This document shows, one piece after another, positions 1 through 7,453 of a stretch of 60,241 nt of DNA; position 1 is the stretch's first letter; every line of letters begins with the position of its first letter. Made by a program: the position numbers and the translations under genes. The notes under the pieces are model-generated. The model was not told the DNA's origin. It did no database searches and saw nothing but the letters and a program-made list of their open reading frames with translations. This DNA comes from Carboxylicivirga fragile (GTDB lineage: Bacteria > Bacteroidota > Bacteroidia > Bacteroidales > Marinilabiliaceae): positions 1 through 60,241 of the forward strand of contig JAFMVD010000036.1 of assembly GCA_025499625.1 (NCBI GenBank). Reading direction: 5' to 3'.

Positions 1-80
1 AGACTTATGTGATAGGGTTTGAAGGTTTGCACTTGGTCCATCATGGCAAAAGTGTTGTTTAGGTGCTTGATGTAGTTCAT
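1..80 (-). CDS. Partial N-terminus of a mobile-element HTH-type protein
   Basis: A reverse-strand reading frame opens with ATG at 80 and runs off the left edge of the window, giving 26 residues that begin MNYIKHLNNTFAMMDQ and end in PYHIS. From memory, a start of the form M-x-Y-I-K-H-L followed by a P-T-H-(I/V)-S-L block is typical of a helix-turn-helix protein common in Bacteroidota integrative elements. Here the second block reads PYHIS. It lies downstream of the excisionase-like gene on the same strand, as expected for the element's interior. Only the N-terminus is visible, so the family call is tentative. Confidence 0.45.
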   Translation of the reverse strand, partial: MNYIKHLNNTFAMMDQVQTFKPYHIS

Positions 81-194
81 TTTTTAGTCAGTAGTTAGTA
101 GTCCGAAGTGATTTGCCACTTGGTTAAATTTCGCTGCGCTTTAGATGATAGAACGAAGCTTCGCTTCTGATAGAACGGCTTCGCCTGTTAGAAA

Positions 195-491
195 CTAGAA
201 TGACTGTTTGTGCTGGATAAGCATCTTTTGGATGTCGTCGCGGTTGTAGTAGATGACACCACCTATTTTGGTAAAGGGAAGTGCGCCGTTGTTACGAAGA
301 TTTTGCAATGTGCCATTGGAAACTTCCAGTAGCTCTTTAACCTCGTTGGACTTGAGCCATGTTTTGGGTGTTGGTTTGACCGTTTCCTTAATGAGTTTCT
401 CGATATCCTTGAGAAGGACTTTTTTAAATTCTGATAGATCCTCTGTTGTTAGTAGTTGCTCGAGGTACATCTTTGCTTTTTCTGTTCTCAT
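195..491 (-). CDS. Excisionase-like helix-turn-helix protein (MerR-type HTH_17)
   Basis: This 98-residue protein has a charged helical N-terminal half (residues 1-42) and a C-terminal winged-helix module: WLKSNEVKELLEVSNGTL, then a recognition helix with LRNNGALPF, then the wing KIGGVIYYNRDDI. That order is typical of the HTH_17/excisionase family. In CTnDOT-like elements such proteins (Xis2c/Xis2d type) act with the integrase as architectural DNA-bending factors. It lies on the same strand as the integrase and RteC-like gene, between the latter and the element interior. The role in excision is inferred from context; a plain regulator is the alternative. Confidence 0.85.
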   Translation of the reverse strand: MRTEKAKMYLEQLLTTEDLSEFKKVLLKDIEKLIKETVKPTPKTWLKSNEVKELLEVSNGTLQNLRNNGALPFTKIGGVIYYNRDDIQKMLIQHKQSF

Positions 492-581
492 AATAGTCGT
501 TTTTGTACTCGTAAATGACTTGATAATAGATGATTGATTTTGAACGAGAACAAAGGAAAGAAATAGCTCAATACGAAAACA

Positions 582-612
582 GTGACACGGGGTGACATCA
601 CCCCTGTGTCAC
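582..612. terminator. Strong imperfect palindrome between RteC-like and HTH genes
   Basis: A core of GGGGTGA-ca-TCACCCC is extended on both sides by GTGACAC and TGTGTCAC, giving about 14-bp arms with one bulge. It follows the RteC-like stop (661) and precedes the HTH gene start (491), all on the reverse strand. On that strand the stem is followed by only four T residues, so it could be a weak terminator or an operator for the HTH gene. Confidence 0.5.
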
Positions 613-660
613 CCCTCGTTAATAAATTGATAGTGTGTTGTTTGTGTTTTTGAAAAAAAA

Positions 661-1836
661 TTAAAATTTATTTTCTTGAAATAATTTGAGCTGTTTTAAG
701 ACGATGGTTTTTAATTCATCAATTGAGCTTTTGTCAGGATCATAAAACTGATTTTTTAAACTATTATAAGATATGTTGTTTTGGTTAGAAGTAGATATGT
801 GCTTAGCAAAGTAGGTAATGAGCTGTTTCTTATTGCGTTTTGGAAAAATACCTGACTCAACACATAGTCTAATGAAACATCCCAATTGAGCAACTGAGAG
901 ATTGGTTATTACTTTGTGCGTACGATCTGTCAATAAGGGATTGATTTTTTGCTCGTTAATGTGGCAGCTATTCTTAATGTATTCAATTTCGAGAGAGAGC
1001 CAATTGACCAAAGTTTCTTGCAGCGATGTCTTACCTAAGATATAGCCAGACTTTCTGAAAATAACGGTTTGTTTAATGCACTTTAAGAAATAGCCCAATA
1101 CTTGTAGTTGATCTGTTTTAGTAGCCTCTGCATTATATTTATCTGTGATGAAACGTATGAAGTAGTCAATGCATTCATCGGAATTGAGATTATTGGCTAT
1201 CATTAATTTACAAAGCAAATCATTGTGCTCAGTGTTTATGGTTATTTCAAGAAGTACCAATTCCAATCTTTCAAGCCAAGCGTATAAGAAGAATTTGTCG
1301 TGGTAGGTGTAGCTACTCTTATGTTTATTTATGAAATCGCTTATTGGATGAGCCATAATAAAAATCATCTCCGAAGAAAAACTATGGCTAATGAGGTTAT
1401 TTATAAGCCTGAGATAGCGCTCTTTAATGATTGAGCGGTGATTTGTTTCACAAATTAAAGGTAGGGTTGCACTAAAGTCAATGTAATTTTTGAATTGATT
1501 ATTTATGAATATAAGAACGTTGGCCAGTTTCTGAATTAATGGTTGAAGGTTGGTTTCAAGACAGGTAGCTTTATCTGGACAAGAACATTCCTTTTTGGAT
1601 AGCTCATCAATCAATCGTATAAGATTTGATTGGTAAAAACAGATGACGTTTGATAGTTTCTTCTTTGATAGCTGCTGAGCTGATTTATGGAGTAGCTTGT
1701 TCTTGATGGATAATGGAATATCCTCTATCTCATCTGAGATTGATAAGCTTGTTTCTTTACTTTGTTTTAATAGGCAACTCTCTGCATTGCTGATGTTGGA
1801 AACCAATTTTTCCATGTGGTGAAGAAAATAGGTCAT
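661..1836 (-). CDS. RteC-like protein of an integrative element
   Basis: This 391-residue, mostly alpha-helical protein has no signal peptide or membrane segment. Its last 90 residues hold LSVAQLGCFIRLCVESGIF, then a K-x-x-L-x-x-(Y/F)-(F/V)-A-K-H helix and NNISYNSLKNQFYDP. This layout resembles the RteC family, known from CTnDOT as the activator of the excision operon. The N-terminal 300 residues are not recognised and contain a local Cys cluster (CSCPDKATC) near residues 83-91. It lies between the integrase and the excisionase-like gene on the same strand. Low GC and high Ile/Asn/Lys content fit foreign DNA. The family match is from memory and is moderate; the gene itself is well supported. 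ATG codons 7 residues apart (1836 or 1815) are both possible starts. Confidence 0.7.
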   Translation of the reverse strand: MTYFLHHMEKLVSNISNAESCLLKQSKETSLSISDEIEDIPLSIKNKLLHKSAQQLSKKKLSNVICFYQSNLIRLIDELSKKECSCPDKATCLETNLQPLIQKLANVLIFINNQFKNYIDFSATLPLICETNHRSIIKERYLRLINNLISHSFSSEMIFIMAHPISDFINKHKSSYTYHDKFFLYAWLERLELVLLEITINTEHNDLLCKLMIANNLNSDECIDYFIRFITDKYNAEATKTDQLQVLGYFLKCIKQTVIFRKSGYILGKTSLQETLVNWLSLEIEYIKNSCHINEQKINPLLTDRTHKVITNLSVAQLGCFIRLCVESGIFPKRNKKQLITYFAKHISTSNQNNISYNSLKNQFYDPDKSSIDELKTIVLKQLKLFQENKF

Positions 1837-1861
1837 TGGCGACTAATTTAGGTTATGGTGT

Positions 1862-1892
1862 AAAAAGCAGTTCCAAACAATTCGGAACTGCT
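1862..1892 (-). terminator. Rho-independent terminator of the integrase gene
   Basis: Perfect 9-bp arms AGCAGTTCC / GGAACTGCT (1866-1874 and 1884-1892) enclose a 9-base loop. On the reverse strand the stem runs into TTTTT. It lies between the integrase stop (1980) and the RteC-like start (1836), so the two genes are probably separate transcripts. Confidence 0.75.
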
Positions 1893-1979
1893 AATGCTAA
1901 ATTATACACCAGACACACTAAAACAAAGCTAAATTTGACCAATCGCAATTAATTTTAGTCGAATATTGACAAATATAAC

Positions 1980-3242
1980 TTAAACGGATGATCTATTTTT
2001 ATGATCATTTGAGTTCGTTTCTAATTTATCGCGTAGCATATTTATATCTTCGCTTATTTTGTTCTCTAAAACCTTGGCATATATTTGAGTGGTGGCAATT
2101 TTGGTGTGACCCAATATCTTACTAACTGTTTCGATGGGCACTCCATTAGATAATGTAACAGTGGTTGCGAATGTGTGACGAGCCATGTGGAAGGTTAAGT
2201 GCTTTTTTACACCGGATATATCTGCCACTTCTTTTAAATAGCCATTGAGCCGTTGATTGGTAATCGGTGGAAAAATAGTGCCTTTATTAACTGCTTTGGG
2301 GTGTTCTTTATATCTCATAATTAATTCTTCAGCCTTTGCCAGCAAGGGTATCCTGACAGGTATATCTGTCTTCAGGCGCTTGGTAATAATCCACTTATAA
2401 CCATCAATGCCTATGTGGATATTTTCATCGGTAAGACTCTGCATATCCATATAAGCCAAACCGGTATAACAAGAGAAAATAAAAAGGTCTTTTGTCAATT
2501 CCAGGCGATGGATATCTATCTCCTTCTCCTCTATCATCGTTAATTCTTCCTGACTCAAGAAGCCTCTTTCTGATTTTTTGTATCTTAATTTGTAAGTATC
2601 AAATGGATTATTCATCATCCACTTCAAGCGAACGGCTAAATTTAGTATACAACGAAGCCAAGCCAGGTGCTTCATTACTGAATTCTGTGATAAGCCTTTG
2701 TAATTTTCAAGCATTTTATATTCATTGAGAAAGACTTCGTAATCAACAATAAAACGGTAATCAATTTGACGTAAATAGATATCTGACGTTTTTAATTTTT
2801 TCTTCAAAAAAGCCTTTATATACTTATAGGTTACTTTATAATGCCGTATCGTGCTGGCACGAAGAATGGATTTTTGCGTGGAGTAATGATAATCGACTAA
2901 ACGCAAAAGCGTTCTCCCCTCCTCTTTAATGCCCAGAAAATAATTTTTAATTATCTGAGGTGTTATAAGCTGTTCTTTAATCCTCAAGTCATGATAGATA
3001 CTCTGAATCTTTGCTCTGTTTTCTTCCAGTAGCTTATTAATATGGTGGTGATTAAAATTTGTACCACCCATTACCTTCTCCTTCTTTTTATCCCAAAGGT
3101 CATTAGGACAAAATAACTTTGTAGAAACTTCTGTTTTCCTTCGGTTGACAGTTATCCTTATATAAATCCCTGCCATCTCGGATAATTTGCTTTTGTGGCG
3201 TACAATAAACTGCAGGCCGAATGATTGCGTGTTGTTCATCAT
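1980..3242 (-). CDS. Tyrosine recombinase, IntDOT-type integrase
   Basis: This 420-residue protein is a site-specific integrase that would insert the element at the adjacent tRNA-Arg. An arm-binding domain (about residues 10-100) is followed by a SAM-like core-binding domain (110-215) and a catalytic domain (225-400). Visible catalytic residues are K291 (RLKTD), H352-x-x-R355 (HMARHTF), H379 (LGHT) and the nucleophile Y388 (TQIYAKV). The position that usually holds the first catalytic Arg reads TGLAYMD, with Ala263. CTnDOT-type integrases are known to lack that Arg, so this supports the family call rather than inactivation. The gene reads away from the tRNA, with the att region directly upstream of its start. 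Confidence 0.95.
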   Translation of the reverse strand: MMNNTQSFGLQFIVRHKSKLSEMAGIYIRITVNRRKTEVSTKLFCPNDLWDKKKEKVMGGTNFNHHHINKLLEENRAKIQSIYHDLRIKEQLITPQIIKNYFLGIKEEGRTLLRLVDYHYSTQKSILRASTIRHYKVTYKYIKAFLKKKLKTSDIYLRQIDYRFIVDYEVFLNEYKMLENYKGLSQNSVMKHLAWLRCILNLAVRLKWMMNNPFDTYKLRYKKSERGFLSQEELTMIEEKEIDIHRLELTKDLFIFSCYTGLAYMDMQSLTDENIHIGIDGYKWIITKRLKTDIPVRIPLLAKAEELIMRYKEHPKAVNKGTIFPPITNQRLNGYLKEVADISGVKKHLTFHMARHTFATTVTLSNGVPIETVSKILGHTKIATTQIYAKVLENKISEDINMLRDKLETNSNDHKNRSSV

Positions 3243-3284
3243 TTTTGATTTTGGTGTGTATTATTTGTGTTTGATTTCAAAAAA

Positions 3285-3560
3285 CCTCCTTTGAGGTCAC
3301 AGAAAATTGTCAAACAGAACCAAAATCAATCATCTATAATTATTTTCAACTTCCTTTGAAGCCTTTGCTACCACTAATATAACAAAAATCTGTGACCTCA
3401 CCTGTTAAATAGAACTAGAGGTCACGGAATAGGTCACAAAAAATAGGTATTTGGATGGATTATTTTAGATTACTTCGATTTGTGTAAAAATGAAAAAACC
3501 TGAAAATCAATCGATTTGCAGGCTTTTGATATCATTTAAAGATCTTAATTGTGACCTCGG
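3285..3560. repeat. Attachment-site region with repeated GTGACCTC motifs
   Basis: The gap between integrase and tRNA-Arg holds GTGACCTC at 3392-3399 and, inverted, at 3293-3300 and 3418-3425. A 7-of-8 match lies at 3430-3437. The same octamer occurs at 3551-3558, where it overlaps the tRNA 3' end. The copies at 3292-3302 and 3390-3400 share 11 bases (CTGTGACCTCA). This pattern fits core-type and arm-type integrase binding sites at one end of an inserted element. The other end lies outside the window, so the exact crossover cannot be set. Confidence 0.6.
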
Positions 3561-3623
3561 CGGGAATCGAACCCGCATCATAGGAACCGGAATCCTACAT
3601 TCTATCCATTGAACTACGAAGCC
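3552..3623 (-). tRNA. tRNA-Arg (anticodon CCG)
   Basis: A complete cloverleaf can be folded on the reverse strand. The acceptor stem GGCTTCG pairs with CGAGGTC (with G-U pairs), followed by discriminator A. The anticodon stem TAGGA/TCCTA closes the loop TTCCGGT, giving anticodon CCG, which reads CGG. The T arm is GCGGG-TTCGATT-CCCGC. CCA is not encoded. The 3' end faces the integrase, so the gene is the likely insertion target and remains intact. Confidence 0.97.
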
Positions 3624-3722
3624 AATAAGGTGTGCAAAGTTAGAAAATAAATTGTACTGTCAATCGTAAAATAGCAAAACCTTGGCTTCATTTAAGGTGA
3701 AATAAGTAAGCGGAAACATGCA

Positions 3723-4262
3723 TTACTTCCTGTACTTACAACAATCAGGCAAGCTTTTATAACTTTCATCCTTTGCTGCAATGTTTTGAGTATCATGCCC
3801 GGCTTTGGCAATGGCCGATTCAATTGCCTTTAAATCAAGCTGCGACTCATCAAAAATGACATTAAGCTCCTGATTATTCACATTCCAAACAGCCATACTA
3901 ACACCCATAACATTCATAGCCGCTTCCTCAATTCGTGCCTTACACATATCGCAATTACCTTTAACACTAACATAGTTTGGATGCCCTAAGAAAGTGGCCT
4001 GATAACCCAATTTCTCAATAGCTTTCCCTAATTGCTCATCTGTGTTTTTAGATTGCTTATACGTCACCGTCACCAACTTACGCTCAACGTCAACCACAAC
4101 CTCCTTCACCCCTTTTTCATAGGGCAACTGTTTCATTATTTTCGCTTCACAATTCTGACATGTAATGTCCGTTTTAAAAACTGTTGAGTTTGTACTCTTT
4201 TTATCCTGCGCATTGGCAATTAATGAAATTGCTACAATGCATAATGCTATTATTCGTTTCAT
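3723..4262 (-). CDS. Periplasmic protein with two heavy-metal-associated (HMA) domains
   Basis: A 179-residue exported protein with a signal peptide of about 18 residues ending ANA before Gln19. Two HMA-like folds follow. The first has the metal site C35-x-x-C38 (TCQNCEAK); the second has C104-x-x-C107 (NCDMCKAR). The C-terminus carries a vicinal Cys pair (C174, C175). HMA domains bind Cu(I), Hg(II) or similar soft metals. It is the last gene of a reverse-strand operon behind a TonB receptor (19-bp gap) and an HYC_CC_PP protein. A periplasmic metal-passing or buffering role is inferred; which metal cannot be told from sequence, though copper is the first guess. Confidence 0.92.
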   Translation of the reverse strand: MKRIIALCIVAISLIANAQDKKSTNSTVFKTDITCQNCEAKIMKQLPYEKGVKEVVVDVERKLVTVTYKQSKNTDEQLGKAIEKLGYQATFLGHPNYVSVKGNCDMCKARIEEAAMNVMGVSMAVWNVNNQELNVIFDESQLDLKAIESAIAKAGHDTQNIAAKDESYKSLPDCCKYRK

Positions 4263-4281
4263 ATTTTTCCTTTTTTCATGA

Positions 4282-6483
4282 TTAACGATCTAATTTGTAT
4301 TTAATACCAAAATAAAACATACGCCCATAAATTGGCCCCCATATACGACTTGCGTCAAAACTACTTCCAAAAGGATTTTCCGGATCTACAATGGCATTAT
4401 CCTGGGTATAGGCTGTTAAATTTTCGGCACCCACGTAAAAACTCCAATTCCGATAGTTCTTGGTTACCTGAGCAATTAAATTTATGTATTCATCTGATAT
4501 TGTTGGCAAGTCCTCACCATTGTATGAAGCCGATGGCAAACGCTGATCACCATGCATTTGCATAGTCATATCAAATTGCCACTTATCCATATTTGTGCGA
4601 TATTGACCCGATAACATTGCTTTGTAACGACTCACAAAAGGCGCTCGATTCAATTGGCCATTATACGTAGCCTTAACCTCATTATAGCGATAACCTGCTG
4701 TTAACTCAAAGCGCTTAAACAACTCATAGAAAGCCTCAATCTGTATACTATTGGCATATGACTTTCCATCTAAATTATAAAAATGCACCTCCTGTTGATT
4801 CTGATCTAAATCAACAATTAATTGATTCTGAAAATCGGTACGGAAAAATTCCACTGAAAAAGTCGCTTCACGCTTATTAATTGTCAAATCCTTGCTCAGG
4901 CTAAGTCCGTAATTCCATGCTTCCTCCTGAACTACCTTATCATGTATTATAAATTGTTTTGAACTTGCCAAGAACTGGGTATTTTCACTTACTATTGAAG
5001 GTGTACGATAACCTTTTCCTGCTGATGCCCTCAATATAAGTTTTTCACTGATGGAATACTTGGTATGAAAACGGGGCGTGATGAAATTACCATGCAAACT
5101 ACTATAATCATTTCGCAAGCCAAGCAGTACAGAAAAACGTTCTGAAGGAATATAATTATACTCAATAAATCCACCTGCAACAAACTCCTTAAAACCAGTA
5201 TTTATATTATTCAACTCCTCTTGGTTATCGTCAAAAACTAAGCTAAGCCCAGCATTATAGGTATGTTGCGTATTATTTACATACGACTGATAAATAAGGT
5301 TTGTATATAAATTTAACTGATCCACATCCAAATCATTATTCCCATAAAACGATGATCGTTGAAAGAGGTTGGCTGAAGTAATCCATCCTAAACTTGTTGC
5401 TGGTCGATCAAAAACAAAGCCCAACTTAGAAAAGGCATTCAAGCGCTTAACATCAATGCCTATTCCATAAGCATCCTGTTCTTTTTGCGACTGATTGTGA
5501 TCATAAAGTAATTGCCCTCCTTCTCGCGATTCTGATAATACAGACAAGCCTAATTTGGCGGTCATTTTATCGCTAAGGTAGTTCCATCTATTCATACCAA
5601 TTATTGTTGAAGATAAGGGCTTATCCAAAAAACCATCCTTATTCATATCCAACTCCCGAATATTAGAACTACCATGCAGTAAAACATTACTACTCCACTT
5701 ATCAGTCACCTTAAAATCAACACCAGCATTAGCCTCAACTTTACCATCCTGATTACCATATAGGTTGAAATGCATTTTTTCTTTACCAGCCGGATTTTTA
5801 TATTGAACATTAATCTGGCCTGTCATACTCTCGTAACCATTCTTTACAGCAGAAGTTCCTTTAGAAACTTGAATACTTTCCATCCAGGTACCGGGTATGT
5901 AATTGAGTCCAAAGGCCACTTCTCCTCCTCTGATAATAGGTATATTCTCCATCATCAACTGGGAATAACGGCCTGATAAACCCAACATTTTTATTTGTTT
6001 AATCCCCGATACCGCATCGGCAAAGGACACATCAACAGAGGCATTAGTTTCAAAACTTTCAGAGAGATTACAACAGGCGAATTTTGACAGCTCTTTATCC
6101 GAAATATTAACTGTGAAAATTGGGTTTAGCTTTGATACACTGGAGCTTCTAACCCGATGCTCAACGGTTACTTCATCAATGTTTGCCCCGGACTTCAAGG
6201 ACACATTAATTTTTCCAATACTACTGACCTCATGTACTTCATCTTCGTACCCAACATAGCTAAAAACGAGAAATGAAGATTGATTTGAGCGTTTTATTTG
6301 ATATTTACCATCTGCATCAGTGATGGTGCCTTCGCTTGTGCCTTGCCAATAAACATTAACACCCACCAAGGGCATATTATCATCAAAACCCACAACCACA
6401 CCACTCACCTCTTGGGCTTGTATGCCAAAAGATAAGTACAGAGTGAATACTGCAAAAAGCAGATTCTTTATACTAATTTTCAT
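4282..6483 (-). CDS. TonB-dependent outer-membrane receptor, metal-operon type
   Basis: This 733-residue receptor has a signal peptide ending IQA before Gln24, a carboxypeptidase-regulatory-like domain (about 25-105), a plug (about 120-230) and a 22-strand-type beta-barrel ending in an aromatic-rich strand. It should import a substrate using the TonB-ExbBD proton-motive complex. The plug contains a vicinal cysteine pair in FACCNLSESFETN (C137, C138), which I associate with receptors paired to HMA proteins in Bacteroidota. No SusD partner is present, arguing against glycan import. Its neighbours suggest a metal or metal complex as ligand, which is an inference. Confidence 0.93.
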   Translation of the reverse strand: MKISIKNLLFAVFTLYLSFGIQAQEVSGVVVGFDDNMPLVGVNVYWQGTSEGTITDADGKYQIKRSNQSSFLVFSYVGYEDEVHEVSSIGKINVSLKSGANIDEVTVEHRVRSSSVSKLNPIFTVNISDKELSKFACCNLSESFETNASVDVSFADAVSGIKQIKMLGLSGRYSQLMMENIPIIRGGEVAFGLNYIPGTWMESIQVSKGTSAVKNGYESMTGQINVQYKNPAGKEKMHFNLYGNQDGKVEANAGVDFKVTDKWSSNVLLHGSSNIRELDMNKDGFLDKPLSSTIIGMNRWNYLSDKMTAKLGLSVLSESREGGQLLYDHNQSQKEQDAYGIGIDVKRLNAFSKLGFVFDRPATSLGWITSANLFQRSSFYGNNDLDVDQLNLYTNLIYQSYVNNTQHTYNAGLSLVFDDNQEELNNINTGFKEFVAGGFIEYNYIPSERFSVLLGLRNDYSSLHGNFITPRFHTKYSISEKLILRASAGKGYRTPSIVSENTQFLASSKQFIIHDKVVQEEAWNYGLSLSKDLTINKREATFSVEFFRTDFQNQLIVDLDQNQQEVHFYNLDGKSYANSIQIEAFYELFKRFELTAGYRYNEVKATYNGQLNRAPFVSRYKAMLSGQYRTNMDKWQFDMTMQMHGDQRLPSASYNGEDLPTISDEYINLIAQVTKNYRNWSFYVGAENLTAYTQDNAIVDPENPFGSSFDASRIWGPIYGRMFYFGIKYKLDR

Positions 6484-6565
6484 CGTATTTGTATTTAAAA
6501 TTGAAACTACTACAATTCAAAACCGGGCAAATGCACAGTTTTAATCATAGACACAGAAGTGGGTA

Positions 6566-7021
6566 TCAAATTAAATACACTTGAATTCTAGAAAGAAATT
6601 GTTGCCTAGGCAACGGTGGAACAGTCTCATTAGGCAAATGCACAAGAATAGCATCCCTCCCATCCTTAGAGAAATCACCAATTAATATAGAGAACTTTAA
6701 AAAGTTAAGACAAGTAATCAGAGGCAGTGAACTTATCTGGGCATGATGTAAACCATCTAATTTTAATAAGGAAAAGGATTGTACATCAGAACAACAACCT
6801 TCATTACAGTCAGCATGTTTTTCCTCAATAGATAGGCTACAACATGAAGATTGTTGCATTTCCTGACAACTGCATTGTTCAACAGGAATTAGAATGGAGT
6901 AGCTTGTTTCACCCTTATGACTACAATAATGGCTATGCAATCTGAAGCCACTAGTCGTAAGTAAAAATAGACCCACCATAACAAGCATCAGAACTTGTCG
7001 TATAATATGTCGAACTTTCAT
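6566..7021 (-). CDS. HYC_CC_PP family Cys-rich exported protein
   Basis: A 151-residue protein with an N-terminal hydrophobic segment (about residues 8-24) followed by the family hallmark HSHYCSHKGE (H31-Y32-C33). Further cysteines are C50, C52, a C60-C61 pair, C72 and a C76-C77 pair, then a helical tail ending PPLPRQ. This matches the HYC_CC_PP family seen beside metal-related TonB receptors. I start at 7021, not 7057, because a TATTTTTG -7 box lies at 7034-7041 and a GGAG sits 7 bases before this ATG. It is the first gene of the operon. The density of Cys and His suggests metal binding or sensing; the function is unknown. Confidence 0.85.
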   Translation of the reverse strand: MKVRHIIRQVLMLVMVGLFLLTTSGFRLHSHYCSHKGETSYSILIPVEQCSCQEMQQSSCCSLSIEEKHADCNEGCCSDVQSFSLLKLDGLHHAQISSLPLITCLNFLKFSILIGDFSKDGRDAILVHLPNETVPPLPRQQFLSRIQVYLI

Positions 7022-7033
7022 TAACATACTCCA

Positions 7034-7041
7034 CAAAAATA
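7034..7041 (-). promoter_or_regulatory. Bacteroidota -7 box for the metal operon
   Basis: TATTTTTG matches TAnnTTTG, with a TTA about 19 bases upstream as a weak -33. The transcript would start only a few bases before the ATG at 7021, giving a very short leader. Confidence 0.55.
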
Positions 7042-7125
7042 AGAACTTAAACAGCAACTTTAAGTTATCTACTTGTTAAAAGATTAATGCTAAAAAAATG
7101 AATCATTAATAAGATAAAAATATTT

Positions 7126-7160
7126 GACCCCGCACTAGCCAGAAAGGCAAATGCGGGGTC
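7126..7160 (-). terminator. Terminator after the NifU-Mrp operon
   Basis: Perfect 9-bp arms GACCCCGCA / TGCGGGGTC enclose a 17-base loop. On the reverse strand the stem is followed by a T-rich tract. It lies 35 bp past the NifU stop and separates that operon from the metal operon. Confidence 0.75.
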
Positions 7161-7194
7161 AATAAAATTTTAGGTCTTTAATCAGTAAGCAATT

Positions 7195-7449
7195 CTAAAC
7201 ACCATCCTCCACTGCTATAACCTCAGTTATTTGCGGCACTGATTTCTTCACAACCATTTCAACACCTCCCTTTAGGGTTTGCATGCTCAATGGACAGCCC
7301 TGACACGATCCTTCCAAACGAACTTTAACTACATATTCGTCAGTAATATCAATAAGGGTAATATTACCGCCATCGCCTTGCAAATAGGGGCGAATTGACT
7401 CAAGCGCTTCTTCAACCTCATTCAAGAGTTTTGCTTTATCTTCTCCCAT
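7195..7449 (-). CDS. NifU C-terminal-domain Fe-S scaffold protein
   Basis: An 84-residue stand-alone NifU-C domain (Nfu type). It carries PYLQGDGGNI near the start and the cluster-binding C49-x-x-C52 in GSCQGCPLS. Such proteins carry a 4Fe-4S cluster between two subunits and deliver it to client proteins in the cytoplasm. It lies 4 bp behind the Mrp ATPase gene, an arrangement that fits a joint role in Fe-S cluster delivery. Confidence 0.95.
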   Translation of the reverse strand: MGEDKAKLLNEVEEALESIRPYLQGDGGNITLIDITDEYVVKVRLEGSCQGCPLSMQTLKGGVEMVVKKSVPQITEVIAVEDGV

Positions 7450-7453
7450 CAGT

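Noticed and set aside
253-537. 94-codon forward frame opposite the HTH gene
   Set aside because: It is the antisense shadow of the well-supported HTH gene, with no domain or signal of its own.
2100-3242. Inactivated integrase because the first catalytic Arg is Ala
   Set aside because: IntDOT-type recombinases are known to lack this Arg and remain active; all other catalytic residues are present.
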